From the NCBI GenBank assembly GCA_010692635.1, contig JAAHGL010000027.1:1-64000 (forward strand): a stretch of DNA of 64,000 bases, given 5' to 3'. A model generated the notes under the pieces. That model did not search any database and was not told where the DNA came from. It worked only from the letters and a program-made list of their open reading frames with translations. Both the position numbers and the translations under genes were made by a program. Source of the stretch: Symploca sp. SIO2C1. Its GTDB lineage: Bacteria > Cyanobacteriota > Cyanobacteriia > Cyanobacteriales > Coleofasciculaceae. Positions 1 through 6,676 of the stretch are shown here, piece by piece (position 1 is the first letter of the stretch; every line of letters begins with the position of its first letter).

Positions 1-2683
1 CTATATCGGCCATTTCCATCCCTGTGATAGTCACATCGGCAGTACCAGCAGTGATATCTATACCATTGTCAGGGCCAGTAATTGCACCACCAGCATTCAG
101 GGTTACATCGCCGTCTCCTGCTTTCAGTTCCAGCTCTTGCAAGTCCGTTGCTTCATCGATAAATTGGTCACCATCTCCGTCTGAGGTATCAACAGTGAGT
201 TCATCAACTGCTGTGTCAATCCCATTGACTGCTGTCCCAAAGTCTCCCATCCCTGTGATAGTCACATTGGCAGTACCAGCACTGATATCTATACCATTGT
301 CAGCGTCATCAACAATTGAACCGTTAGTTGTATTGAGGGTTACGTTGTCGTCTAGTGCTGTGACAGTTCCCACGGTGATGTTCCCACTAGCACTAGTCAC
401 TGTCACGTCCTTACCATCCCCCATCGCTGTCACATTGTTGAGGGTCAAACCATCAAGCTCGTCAACCACCACTGACCCATTAGAGGTTTTAGCATTTAGG
501 ATATTAACGTCAGTATCAATATTTATATCGGCCATTTCCATCCCTGTGATGGTCAGATTGGCAGTATTGGCACTGATATCTGTACCAGGGTCACCATCAT
601 CAAGAATTGAGCCGTTAGTTGTATTCAAGGTCACTTCATTGCCTAGTGCTGTCACAGTTCCGACTGTGATATTTCCGGCAGTATTAGTAACCCCAATGTC
701 CCCACTTCCCGGCATTCCCGTAACTGTAAGGCCGGAAATACCATTAACCGTCGTTATGTTGATGTCTCCGGATACTGTGTTATTAAGGAAAATCCCACCA
801 GAATCCGTTGTCGCTGCCAGAGCTGTGACTCCTTCTGTCTGAATTGGGTTCATGTTTGCTCCGATACCACTTCCCGCACTCAGCGATAGAGCGCCGCCTC
901 CCATCCGGATGGTGCCCATGCCAGTTATCGCACCTATATTGTTGGTATCTAGACCGCTTGCACTTAAAATGACATCTCCAGTGCTGTTGTTAAAGTTGAT
1001 GTTAGCATCAAGAACAATATTTCTGTGTGCTTGGAGTGTCAGATTGCTATCATTGCCTGGAGCTGTAATTGGAGATCGAATAAAGATATCACCATCTTGG
1101 ACGTTCGCTCCAGCAGTCCCAGTCTGAACCACTACGCTGGCGGTTCCGAGTGCTGTTTCCAGGTTACCCACATGGAGGACAGCACCATCATCAGTTGTTG
1201 TGAATGGATCGATAATTGACCCAGTTCCCCCAATGTTGGTATTTGTACCATCGGCGGTGTTCTGAATCGTAATATTATTTGGGTCCAGTAGCAATGTACC
1301 AATTATCCCAGTAGGTGCGAGGAGGTCAACCTTCCCGCTAAAGTTGAGATGCTGCTTACCCGACACCTCAACAAACCCACCATTGCCAGAGTTGGTGCCG
1401 CCACGGGCAGTAATCTCCCCAAAGAATCGAGTTGTATCATCCCCCCAAACAATTACTCGACCTCCATCACCATCCGTCAGTGCATCAGCTTTAATTGTCG
1501 AATCTTCATCGACAAAGGTCACTTCAGCATTGGTTACAGTCCCCTGACCCTGATAATCGCCACCAATGCGTACCGTGCCGCCACCATTCTTACCGAATGC
1601 CTTAACATTAGCACTAAGCAAACCAACCCGATCGCCCAAAACCTGCACATTACCACCAGCCTTCCCTGGTGCTGTCGTAGATGCATCAAGAGTTCCAGAC
1701 GCGATCGCAGTCCCTGGCTCTGTAGGAATAGCTGTTCCGGACCCAACCAATCGTACTGTACCATCCAGATCAACCGTTAGTCCTGTCGCCTGACCTAAAT
1801 AACCCTCAGGCAGTAATTGGGACAACTCCAGGGGCGCATTAGAGCCATTACCATCCTCAGTCACCCCAACTGGCGAAACCCCCACATTCAGCAACTGCCC
1901 TTCCTGGCTAATCTCTACCAGATTTCCCCCAGGCACAGCCGCCAGCGTTACATTTCCCTCAGGGGCAGACAATTGACCGGTACTAACAACCGTACCCCCC
2001 ACCAATGTTAAATTTTGCCCCTGTCCTACAGCCAAATTCCCAGTATTGACAATTGCTCCTGGCTGTGACATCTCCAATCGCATACCAAACGAAGGCACAT
2101 TAACTGTCAGCAACGGAGCAACTTCTGGATTAGTTGTACTTAAAAACGTCCCATCCGACAGGGTTAAACTCTCAGCCGTACTTCCAAGAAACGAACCATT
2201 AATATCCAACGTGGCATTAGGTCCAAAAAAAATCCCATTGGGATTGAGAAAAAACAAATTCGCCTCACCCAAAACCCCCAAGGTTCCCAACAAATGAGAG
2301 GGATTGCTGCCAGTTACCCGACTCAGAATATTATCAACTCCCACCGGATTGGCAAAATAAGCTCCTCGCCCTTCCCCAATATTGAACTCCCCAAAACTAT
2401 GTAACAAGTTGGCACCGCGAATAGCCCCCCCCTCAATCCGATCACTAGGCAGACCCTTAATCACATCTGCTTCTACCCGCGAACTCTCAGGTCCCAGAGT
2501 CTCATCCTGAATAATTTGCGCCTCAACTGCGCCAACCCCAGCCAGACACCAAACGCTAAGACTGCCAATTAGGGGCAATAACATCCGCTTCAGCGGTTGA
2601 CCCTGCTGCTGCTTCCCCAAACCTGAAACTTTAGCCAAAAGCGCTTGAGCTGCACGGAAAAATCCACCCCGTTCCCTTGCCAT
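1..2683 (-). CDS. TpsA-type filamentous haemagglutinin, 3' end cut by window
   Basis: The minus-strand frame stays open from an ATG at 2683 to the window edge (894 codons), so the C-terminus is missing. After a basic N-terminus and a hydrophobic segment ending near VGAVEAQ (likely signal peptide), the protein shows the TPS secretion domain of filamentous haemagglutinins, including the NPNGIFFGPNATLDING block near residues 135-150. The rest is a low-complexity beta-helix-like passenger rich in G, N, T, D and I. By family knowledge it is exported by a TpsB outer-membrane transporter; a TpsB gene lies at the opposite end of this window on the same strand. At 17-800 the passenger contains 230-290 bp internal repeats. 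Plus-strand ORFs over this stretch are antisense shadows. Substrate or adhesion target is unknown. Confidence 0.88.
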   Translation of the reverse strand, partial: MARERGGFFRAAQALLAKVSGLGKQQQGQPLKRMLLPLIGSLSVWCLAGVGAVEAQIIQDETLGPESSRVEADVIKGLPSDRIEGGAIRGANLLHSFGEFNIGEGRGAYFANPVGVDNILSRVTGSNPSHLLGTLGVLGEANLFFLNPNGIFFGPNATLDINGSFLGSTAESLTLSDGTFLSTTNPEVAPLLTVNVPSFGMRLEMSQPGAIVNTGNLAVGQGQNLTLVGGTVVSTGQLSAPEGNVTLAAVPGGNLVEISQEGQLLNVGVSPVGVTEDGNGSNAPLELSQLLPEGYLGQATGLTVDLDGTVRLVGSGTAIPTEPGTAIASGTLDASTTAPGKAGGNVQVLGDRVGLLSANVKAFGKNGGGTVRIGGDYQGQGTVTNAEVTFVDEDSTIKADALTDGDGGRVIVWGDDTTRFFGEITARGGTNSGNGGFVEVSGKQHLNFSGKVDLLAPTGIIGTLLLDPNNITIQNTADGTNTNIGGTGSIIDPFTTTDDGAVLHVGNLETALGTASVVVQTGTAGANVQDGDIFIRSPITAPGNDSNLTLQAHRNIVLDANINFNNSTGDVILSASGLDTNNIGAITGMGTIRMGGGALSLSAGSGIGANMNPIQTEGVTALAATTDSGGIFLNNTVSGDINITTVNGISGLTVTGMPGSGDIGVTNTAGNITVGTVTALGNEVTLNTTNGSILDDGDPGTDISANTANLTITGMEMADINIDTDVNILNAKTSNGSVVVDELDGLTLNNVTAMGDGKDVTVTSASGNITVGTVTALDDNVTLNTTNGSIVDDADNGIDISAGTANVTITGMGDFGTAVNGIDTAVDELTVDTSDGDGDQFIDEATDLQELELKAGDGDVTLNAGGAITGPDNGIDITAGTADVTITGMEMADI
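17..800. repeat. Internal passenger repeats of the TpsA gene
   Basis: The block beginning CATCCCTGTGAT recurs at about 17, 250 and 539, spacing 233 and 289 bp. Each block is followed by related text containing GATATCTATACC or GATATCTGTACC and then GAACCGTTAGTTGTATT or GAGCCGTTAGTTGTATT. They encode successive degenerate beta-helix repeats of about 78-96 residues with motifs like SIVDD and VTITGM. Recombination between them could change passenger length. Confidence 0.75.
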
Positions 2684-3045
2684 ATCCTATCCCTCGAATT
2701 AACAGCAGCCAGCCAAATTACCCCGTCCCAGCAGACTATCAGCCAGCGTCAGTTTTTAGAGTACATTAAACCTCTTGGAAATTTATATCTCTTGCCAAAT
2801 TATTTTATAGTTGAGTTACTCAACGCCTAGTAGCGATCGCAACACTCTGTTTCATCTTCTTATCTTTACTCTTGAAGCATCTCTCTGGATTCTCTCTTAA
2901 AAGCACCCTTGTTACATCAAGTCACAAGGGTGCTTTTAAAATTGAATCAACTCTTGAGCTTTTTGCTTACCCATCTGTTATTCGGATTAGTTGTGGTACA
3001 CTCTTATACACCCTGAGTCCGAAAATCACCAGTTACTCATAGAAT
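2684..3045. other. Intergenic spacer between TpsA and a small ORF
   Basis: No convincing gene is seen. The spacer holds a GCGATCGC site near 2832 and a 16-bp-arm hairpin at 2897-2939, which is a member of the dispersed hairpin family. The promoter of the TpsA gene should lie here on the minus strand, but I could not place one with confidence. Confidence 0.5.
2897..2939. repeat. Dispersed CCCTTGT/ACAAGGG hairpin, copy 1
   Basis: Perfect inverted repeat: 16-bp arms 2897-2912 and 2924-2939 with core AGCACCCTTGT / ACAAGGGTGCT around the 11-nt loop TACATCAAGTC. The loop is nearly the same as in the copies at 6.3, 17.0, 29.6, 32.2, 35.4 and 41.4-41.6 kb, so this is a repeat family and not only a local terminator. 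Confidence 0.85.
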
Positions 3046-3204
3046 ATGACCGAGTTGATAACCTTGAGTGACTTTCACCGCCAGCTGGAGTACTTGCCCC
3101 CTCAAGTGCGCCTAGTAGCAGAGTCACTGCTGCTACGCGACCCTGCCTCAGCCAAGGGTTATGTACGGCAGTATCTCGAAGCTCATCCTAGACCAAGGCG
3201 TTGA
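3046..3204 (+). CDS. Small hypothetical protein, 52 aa
   Basis: An ATG at 3046 opens a 52-codon frame ending in TGA at 3202-3204. The product starts MTELITLSDF and has a central amphipathic stretch (QVRLVAESLLLRDP) with a basic C-terminus (HPRPRR). It looks like a real soluble small protein because its composition is ordinary and it is free of repeats. No family is recognised. It is convergent with the HNH gene on the other strand, 20 bp away, and may mark the host side of the phage junction. The gene call is moderate confidence only. Confidence 0.4.
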   Translation: MTELITLSDFHRQLEYLPPQVRLVAESLLLRDPASAKGYVRQYLEAHPRPRR

Positions 3205-3224
3205 CAACCTGGCTTAGTTAACGC

Positions 3225-3515
3225 CTACAACAGTGACAACTGTCCCGGAGAGACATTAGACAAGCCCCCCTGATGATAAGCCAAATGACACCCAGTACAA
3301 AGTGCAACTAAATTCTCAGGGCGATTATCCTCCGGAATGCGATTGTAATGATGCACCGTGAGGGTTTTTGCCATCCTCTCTGAGTGGGATAGGTGCGAGG
3401 TATCTTCCCCAGGACGAATGCACTGCCATCCGCACTTGCTACAGCGCCATTTAGCTGACTCTTTGATAGCTGTAGCGATTTCTGACCAATTATCGGGGTA
3501 ACGGTTGTTCGGCAT
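3225..3515 (-). CDS. HNH endonuclease
   Basis: 96 residues with the zinc-coordinated HNH fold: CSKCGWQC (about residues 25-32), the catalytic block TVHHYN (about 73-78, HH with a following N), and the second Cys pair LCTGCHLAYH near 92-101 of the motif order C-C, HH, N, C-C-H. It would cut DNA with a metal ion. Small HNH proteins are common in phages, where some assist terminase during packaging, and are also common as free endonucleases. Here it is the last gene of the leftward phage tail operon, just after the tail-fibre gene, so a packaging role is possible but not shown. Confidence 0.85.
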   Translation of the reverse strand: MPNNRYPDNWSEIATAIKESAKWRCSKCGWQCIRPGEDTSHLSHSERMAKTLTVHHYNRIPEDNRPENLVALCTGCHLAYHQGGLSNVSPGQLSLL

Positions 3516-3538
3516 ACGTCAAATTACTTTTCAGTTCA

Positions 3539-4375
3539 TCAAAAACTAACTTCCTTGTAGACAACTCTGAACACATCACAAATAACATAAACCTCCGCCA
3601 ACCCAGACCCCACCTCAGCACCAAGGGAGCGATCAGGGATAGTGTCAAAAATCCGATGCTGAATGGCAAATTTATGAACTTCTCCAACAGGCACTTCAAA
3701 GGATTCGGACACATGAGATAAAGTAGTCAGAGATTGACCAACCAAAGATGCAGCCGATACGGTTTGAGTAGATAATCCCTCCCAAACCTGTCCATCCTCC
3801 CTGCGAATACGAATCTGATGCTTATCCACCATTGTCGCTGTAGCGATCGCACTGATAAGATAAGAACCCTCAGCTAAATCAAAAGACTTGCTAGCAGTAT
3901 CTAGTTGTATCCAGTTATCTGTACCTCCAGCAGTCACCAGGTAATTCAAGTCCCTGTTAATCCAATCAACAGTATTACCTGTACCACCAGCGCCACTGGG
4001 AGGTTGCCTATCTTTAAGCGTAGCAAAACTAGCGATCGCAGTTTGAATTACAGGCTTATCGATTGCTACAATCTGTCCCGCACTGTCAGTCGCCAGTAGC
4101 TTATTAGGTGGAAGTTTACCATCAGGTGTCAAAGGCAACCCTGCAAACAAACCCAGAGCACTAGCCTGGAATTGCCCAGCACCAGCACTAACTAGTCCCA
4201 GTGCAGTAGCTATCCCTTCAGCATACCCTTTGAGATAGTTGTCCCGATTAACCAAAGCTTGCAGCTGCTTCCCCGGTGAAAGTGTCGGATTATCAAGAGT
4301 ACTAAAAGCCTTCTCCCCTTGTTCAATGTGGGAAACTGGGGGAAAGGTAGTTCCGTTTTCCGTAAAATCAGCCAT
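3539..4375 (-). CDS. Putative phage tail fibre / tail structural protein
   Basis: 278 residues beginning MADFTENGTTFPPV. The N-terminal third contains a motif typical of fibre attachment regions (PGKQLQALVNRDNYLKGYAEG). The middle is rich in small residues, including SAGAGQFQASALGLFAG and PDGKLPPNKLLATDSAGQIV, and the C-terminal half looks beta-rich (YLISAIATATM, HQIRIRREDGQVWEG). This layout matches phage receptor-binding or fibre proteins. It lies downstream of hub gpD and the gp25-like gene, where P2-like phages place fibre genes. Assignment rests on position and composition; no named domain was recognised. The 74-residue minus-strand ORF over its 3' part is a shadow. Confidence 0.55.
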   Translation of the reverse strand: MADFTENGTTFPPVSHIEQGEKAFSTLDNPTLSPGKQLQALVNRDNYLKGYAEGIATALGLVSAGAGQFQASALGLFAGLPLTPDGKLPPNKLLATDSAGQIVAIDKPVIQTAIASFATLKDRQPPSGAGGTGNTVDWINRDLNYLVTAGGTDNWIQLDTASKSFDLAEGSYLISAIATATMVDKHQIRIRREDGQVWEGLSTQTVSAASLVGQSLTTLSHVSESFEVPVGEVHKFAIQHRIFDTIPDRSLGAEVGSGLAEVYVICDVFRVVYKEVSF

Positions 4376-4382
4376 AATAAAT

Positions 4383-4450
4383 GAATTTAGAATTTAGAAT
4401 TTAGAATTAGGAAGAGAATTTAGAATTTAGAATTTAGAATTTAGAATTAT
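4383..4450. repeat. STRR heptamer array (GAATTTA)n, left flank
   Basis: Two blocks of the heptamer GAATTTA (about 4383-4410 and 4415-4449) split by TAGGAAGA. The array ends in the 3' end of the four-helix-bundle gene. It is the reverse complement of the array at 4830-4865, so the gene sits inside a long inverted repeat. Confidence 0.9.
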
Positions 4451-4803
4451 TTTTTAGCTTTAGTGTTTTTAATGATTGCATGAATGATCGAAATTAATTC
4501 GTTAGATTCGTTTAGTAGGGGCAATAATCTTGGCTCTAGTTGTTTCTCGGTAGCAATTAAGATTTTGAGCCAATAATTTGTTTCTCTGGCTTCCTTGAGA
4601 GAAATAGTCATTTTATGAATAAAATCTGGTTTGCTTTCAGCATTTTGTGCTTCTTCAACATTGGCTCCAATACTTGTTCCAGACCGGATTAACTGCTTAC
4701 TTATATCATATCCAGTTCCACCATTCTCTCTCAGGAATTTACAGAGATTAACTATTCTTATGCTAAACTTTAGCGTTCTTTCTTGCAAGTCTTTTTTGGG
4801 CAT
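4447..4803 (-). CDS. Four-helix-bundle protein (S23/IVP family)
   Basis: 118 residues, mostly helical and charged. The family signature is clear: an N-terminal RTLKFSIRIVNLC helix, SKQLIRSGTSIGANVEEA near residues 40-57, and SLKEARETNYWLKIL near 72-86. The family (TIGR02436) was first known as the ORF of intervening sequences in 23S rRNA genes and is structurally related to Avd of diversity-generating retroelements. Molecular function is unknown. It interrupts the tail operon, and inverted heptamer arrays flank it on both sides. A second, diverged copy with the same flank architecture is at 37013-37396. No reverse transcriptase was seen. Confidence 0.88.
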   Translation of the reverse strand: MPKKDLQERTLKFSIRIVNLCKFLRENGGTGYDISKQLIRSGTSIGANVEEAQNAESKPDFIHKMTISLKEARETNYWLKILIATEKQLEPRLLPLLNESNELISIIHAIIKNTKAKK

Positions 4804-4829
4804 TTTGGAAATGTTTTGATTATTTTATT

Positions 4830-4865
4830 TCTAAATTCTAAATTCTAAATTCTAAATTCTAAACT
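4830..4865. repeat. STRR heptamer array (TAAATTC)n, right flank
   Basis: Four to five copies of TAAATTC immediately upstream of the four-helix-bundle gene. The array is exactly complementary to the left array, so single-stranded DNA or RNA could form a stem of at least 28 bp with the gene in the loop. Confidence 0.9.
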
Positions 4866-4868
4866 CAT

Positions 4869-5183
4869 TCAGCTATATTCAAAACTCCCGTCGTAACCAG
4901 TAAAGCCGTCATAGGTAAGAAATGGCAGTTCCTCAAACAGGAAGTCTCCTACAGGTTTCCACTCAATATCTAAGCCGAGTTTTCTACCCTCGGAAGTAAC
5001 CCTAATTTCAACTATTGCAACCCGTGGTTCGTGGAGTGCGATCGCTTCAAGGATTGCATTTTTTACTACTCTGATTGACTCAGTTGAATTCAGGTCTATC
5101 GCTTCATAGAGCCTGCTTTTTTCTATGTCCATCAGAACAGCAGAAATGCTTTCCTGTAATTCCATAAGGGTCGAGGCTTCCAT
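4869..5183 (-). CDS. Possible gp25/gpW-like baseplate protein
   Basis: 104 residues. The central stretch NAILEAIALHEPRVAIVEIRV resembles the conserved region of GPW/gp25 baseplate wedge proteins, which carry AI..AL..WEPRI..V.V. Position directly downstream of the hub gene gpD fits a baseplate role in a contractile tail. The N-terminal part (LMELQESISAVLMDIEK) does not show the usual gp25 start, and the C-terminus is acidic and aromatic, so the family call is tentative. STRR arrays of two different units border the gene, and the TAG/ATG neighbours are separated by these arrays, unlike the tight overlaps elsewhere in the operon. Confidence 0.45.
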   Translation of the reverse strand: MEASTLMELQESISAVLMDIEKSRLYEAIDLNSTESIRVVKNAILEAIALHEPRVAIVEIRVTSEGRKLGLDIEWKPVGDFLFEELPFLTYDGFTGYDGSFEYS

Positions 5184-5218
5184 ATACCTAATACCTAATA
5201 CCTAATACCTAACACCTC
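5184..5218. repeat. STRR heptamer array (TACCTAA)n
   Basis: About four tandem copies of TACCTAA (the last degenerate, TACCTAACACC) fill the whole spacer between the gp25-like gene and the gpD gene. No other element fits in it. Confidence 0.88.
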
Positions 5219-6250
5219 TTAGTTAAAAATCATGTACATTTCTAAATCCGTTGTCCACCCATCAGAATCAAGGCGATGGATAGCACGACTAATTGCATAT
5301 TTACCGTTAACCATATCACCCTCAAAGCCCGTAAGTGAGACATTACCTCCAACCATATAACTACCATTTCCTTCAGTTTTCATCCTCACAGTCTGCCGAT
5401 TTCTGTTGGCAGATGAGAGCGCCCCTGCTGCTCTTTCAACAGCTGAAGCTTCATTAAAATAAATCCCTTCGTTGCGTAAATCTAAGATATCTTCCATTGT
5501 CACCGTTGAATCATCAACCTCCACAAAATCTTCTTCATTATTTAAGGTCTTGTAGTTCACAAAAGCACTTTTATAAATATCTTTAGTCCTTCGAGTGAAC
5601 CTGGGAGTCGGAAGACAATCAGATGGAGTAATGGTTGCAACAATAGCTTCTTGTTCTTGTGCTTCATAGGTTAAAAAACGCAGGTCACCAAACTTAATAT
5701 TGAACCAATATCCATAGTCGTCAGATATTTTTTTAAGTAATTCCAGCCAAGACTCGGCTCTTATTATATTGTCCTCTTCAATCTTTGAAGCTGTCCCTAT
5801 TACTAGACTCGCAGGTGCATTCGAGACAACCCTTAGAGCAAACTTTGTGCCACCTTTTTCCGCTTTAAAGTTATTGGCAAATCTGAATAATATAAATTGC
5901 AAGCCAACATTTTTTAATTCAACAGCTTCCTTGGTTGCGGCTCCTGATCTATAATCATAAGCCCTTGCTCCAACCCTGATAATATTAGGAGCTAGCTGCA
6001 CGGCAACTTCATCAACAATATGAGTACCTGTGTTGATTTCGCGATCGCTATCGGCGTATTTAATTCTCACTTCAATAGCATCGCCTTCAGTCAAATTGAT
6101 TGAACTTGGAGATATTAGTTCTAGCTCCAACAAACCAGTCGCACCAGTCTCGTCTTGGTAAATGACACTGGCAAGACGTGGAACAATCTGATTAGTGATA
6201 TTAACTTCGTTCAATATAAAACTAGATATCGTTGGTTTCCTTGGAGGCAT
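5219..6250 (-). CDS. Phage late control gpD / tail hub protein
   Basis: 343 residues. The sequence fits the P2 gpD / phage late control D family, the hub that joins tail tube and baseplate: an N-terminal beta barrel with the pattern GLLELELISPSSINLTEGDAIEV, a mid region with SWLELLKKISDDYGYWFNIKF (about 165-185) and a C-terminal barrel ending VNGKYAISRAIHRLDSDGWTTDLEM. This final block (YxIxxxxHxxxxxGWxTxxE) is characteristic of the family. It lies directly after tape measure and gpU, as in P2. The 6251-6298 gap to gpU holds a dispersed hairpin. Confidence 0.85.
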   Translation of the reverse strand: MPPRKPTISSFILNEVNITNQIVPRLASVIYQDETGATGLLELELISPSSINLTEGDAIEVRIKYADSDREINTGTHIVDEVAVQLAPNIIRVGARAYDYRSGAATKEAVELKNVGLQFILFRFANNFKAEKGGTKFALRVVSNAPASLVIGTASKIEEDNIIRAESWLELLKKISDDYGYWFNIKFGDLRFLTYEAQEQEAIVATITPSDCLPTPRFTRRTKDIYKSAFVNYKTLNNEEDFVEVDDSTVTMEDILDLRNEGIYFNEASAVERAAGALSSANRNRQTVRMKTEGNGSYMVGGNVSLTGFEGDMVNGKYAISRAIHRLDSDGWTTDLEMYMIFN

Positions 6251-6267
6251 TTGGTATCTCCTTTTTT

Positions 6268-6301
6268 CCCCCTTGTTCCATCAAGTCACAAGGGTGCTTT
6301 A
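6268..6301. repeat. Dispersed CCCTTGT/ACAAGGG hairpin, copy 2
   Basis: Arms CCCTTGT 6270-6276 and ACAAGGG 6288-6294 around loop TCCATCAAGTC. It fills the spacer between gpD and gpU, and its edge supplies the gpU stop codon (6299-6301). Confidence 0.85.
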
Positions 6302-6676
6302 ATCCTTGCTCTGGAGAAAGTTAACTGTACAGTCGATGACTAACGCATCACCTTGATTAGTCATTTCAGTCACTTCCCACCTTAGGCGTTCAATCACGTA
6401 CAATCCATAGATTTGTTTTCCTATATTGAGCTGTCTTGGCGCTCTCGCTGAAGCAGCAATTAGGAAATTATCAAAACCAGCTTGAGGGTTAGGGATGTTG
6501 TAGTTTTCCGAAAACCTAAGCCTTACCTGTACTGTGGCTAATTCTTCTCCAACAACTTGTAAAGCTGGGTATCCAGAAACCTTGGGAATTTGAGCAAAAG
6601 GAAAACCATACTCCCCAGATACCCCTAAGGTTTCTGGAACTTCAAACGAAACATCACCAAAACTACCAATCGCCAT
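6299..6676 (-). CDS. Phage tail protein gpU family
   Basis: 125 residues. It fits the P2 gpU family of tail completion proteins, which cap and stabilise the tail tube. Visible features are an N-terminal MAIGSFGDVSFEVP start (gpU proteins begin with a short beta strand around the promoter-like GDxxF), a mid region with VRLRFSENYNIP, and QIYGLYVIERLRWEVTEM near residues 86-103, which matches the G.yvi..i..... core of the family. Its start overlaps the tape-measure stop as TAATG, so the two are translationally coupled. The stop lies inside a hairpin repeat. Confidence 0.8.
   Translation of the reverse strand: MAIGSFGDVSFEVPETLGVSGEYGFPFAQIPKVSGYPALQVVGEELATVQVRLRFSENYNIPNPQAGFDNFLIAASARAPRQLNIGKQIYGLYVIERLRWEVTEMTNQGDALVIDCTVNFLQSKD

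Noticed and set aside
24-2297. Several plus-strand ORFs (24-842, 852-1127, 1566-1793 and others)
   Set aside because: They are antisense to the continuous minus-strand TpsA frame, which encodes a signal peptide and TPS domain. Their Ser/Pro/Val composition mirrors the repeats.
2897-2939. Hairpins as simple Rho-independent terminators
   Set aside because: Several copies lack a U-run, and the 11-nt loop is conserved between copies, which terminators do not require. Termination could be a side effect.
3046-3224. Prophage attachment site near the HNH gene
   Set aside because: No tRNA or direct repeat pair flanking 3.2 and 48 kb was found by eye, so no att site is called.
3490-3714. 74-residue ORF over the tail-fibre 3' end
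   Set aside because: Overlaps the better-supported 278-residue frame and has no recognisable domain.
4447-4803. Diversity-generating retroelement, because of the Avd-like fold
   Set aside because: No reverse transcriptase and no template/variable repeat pair was found near either four-helix-bundle gene.
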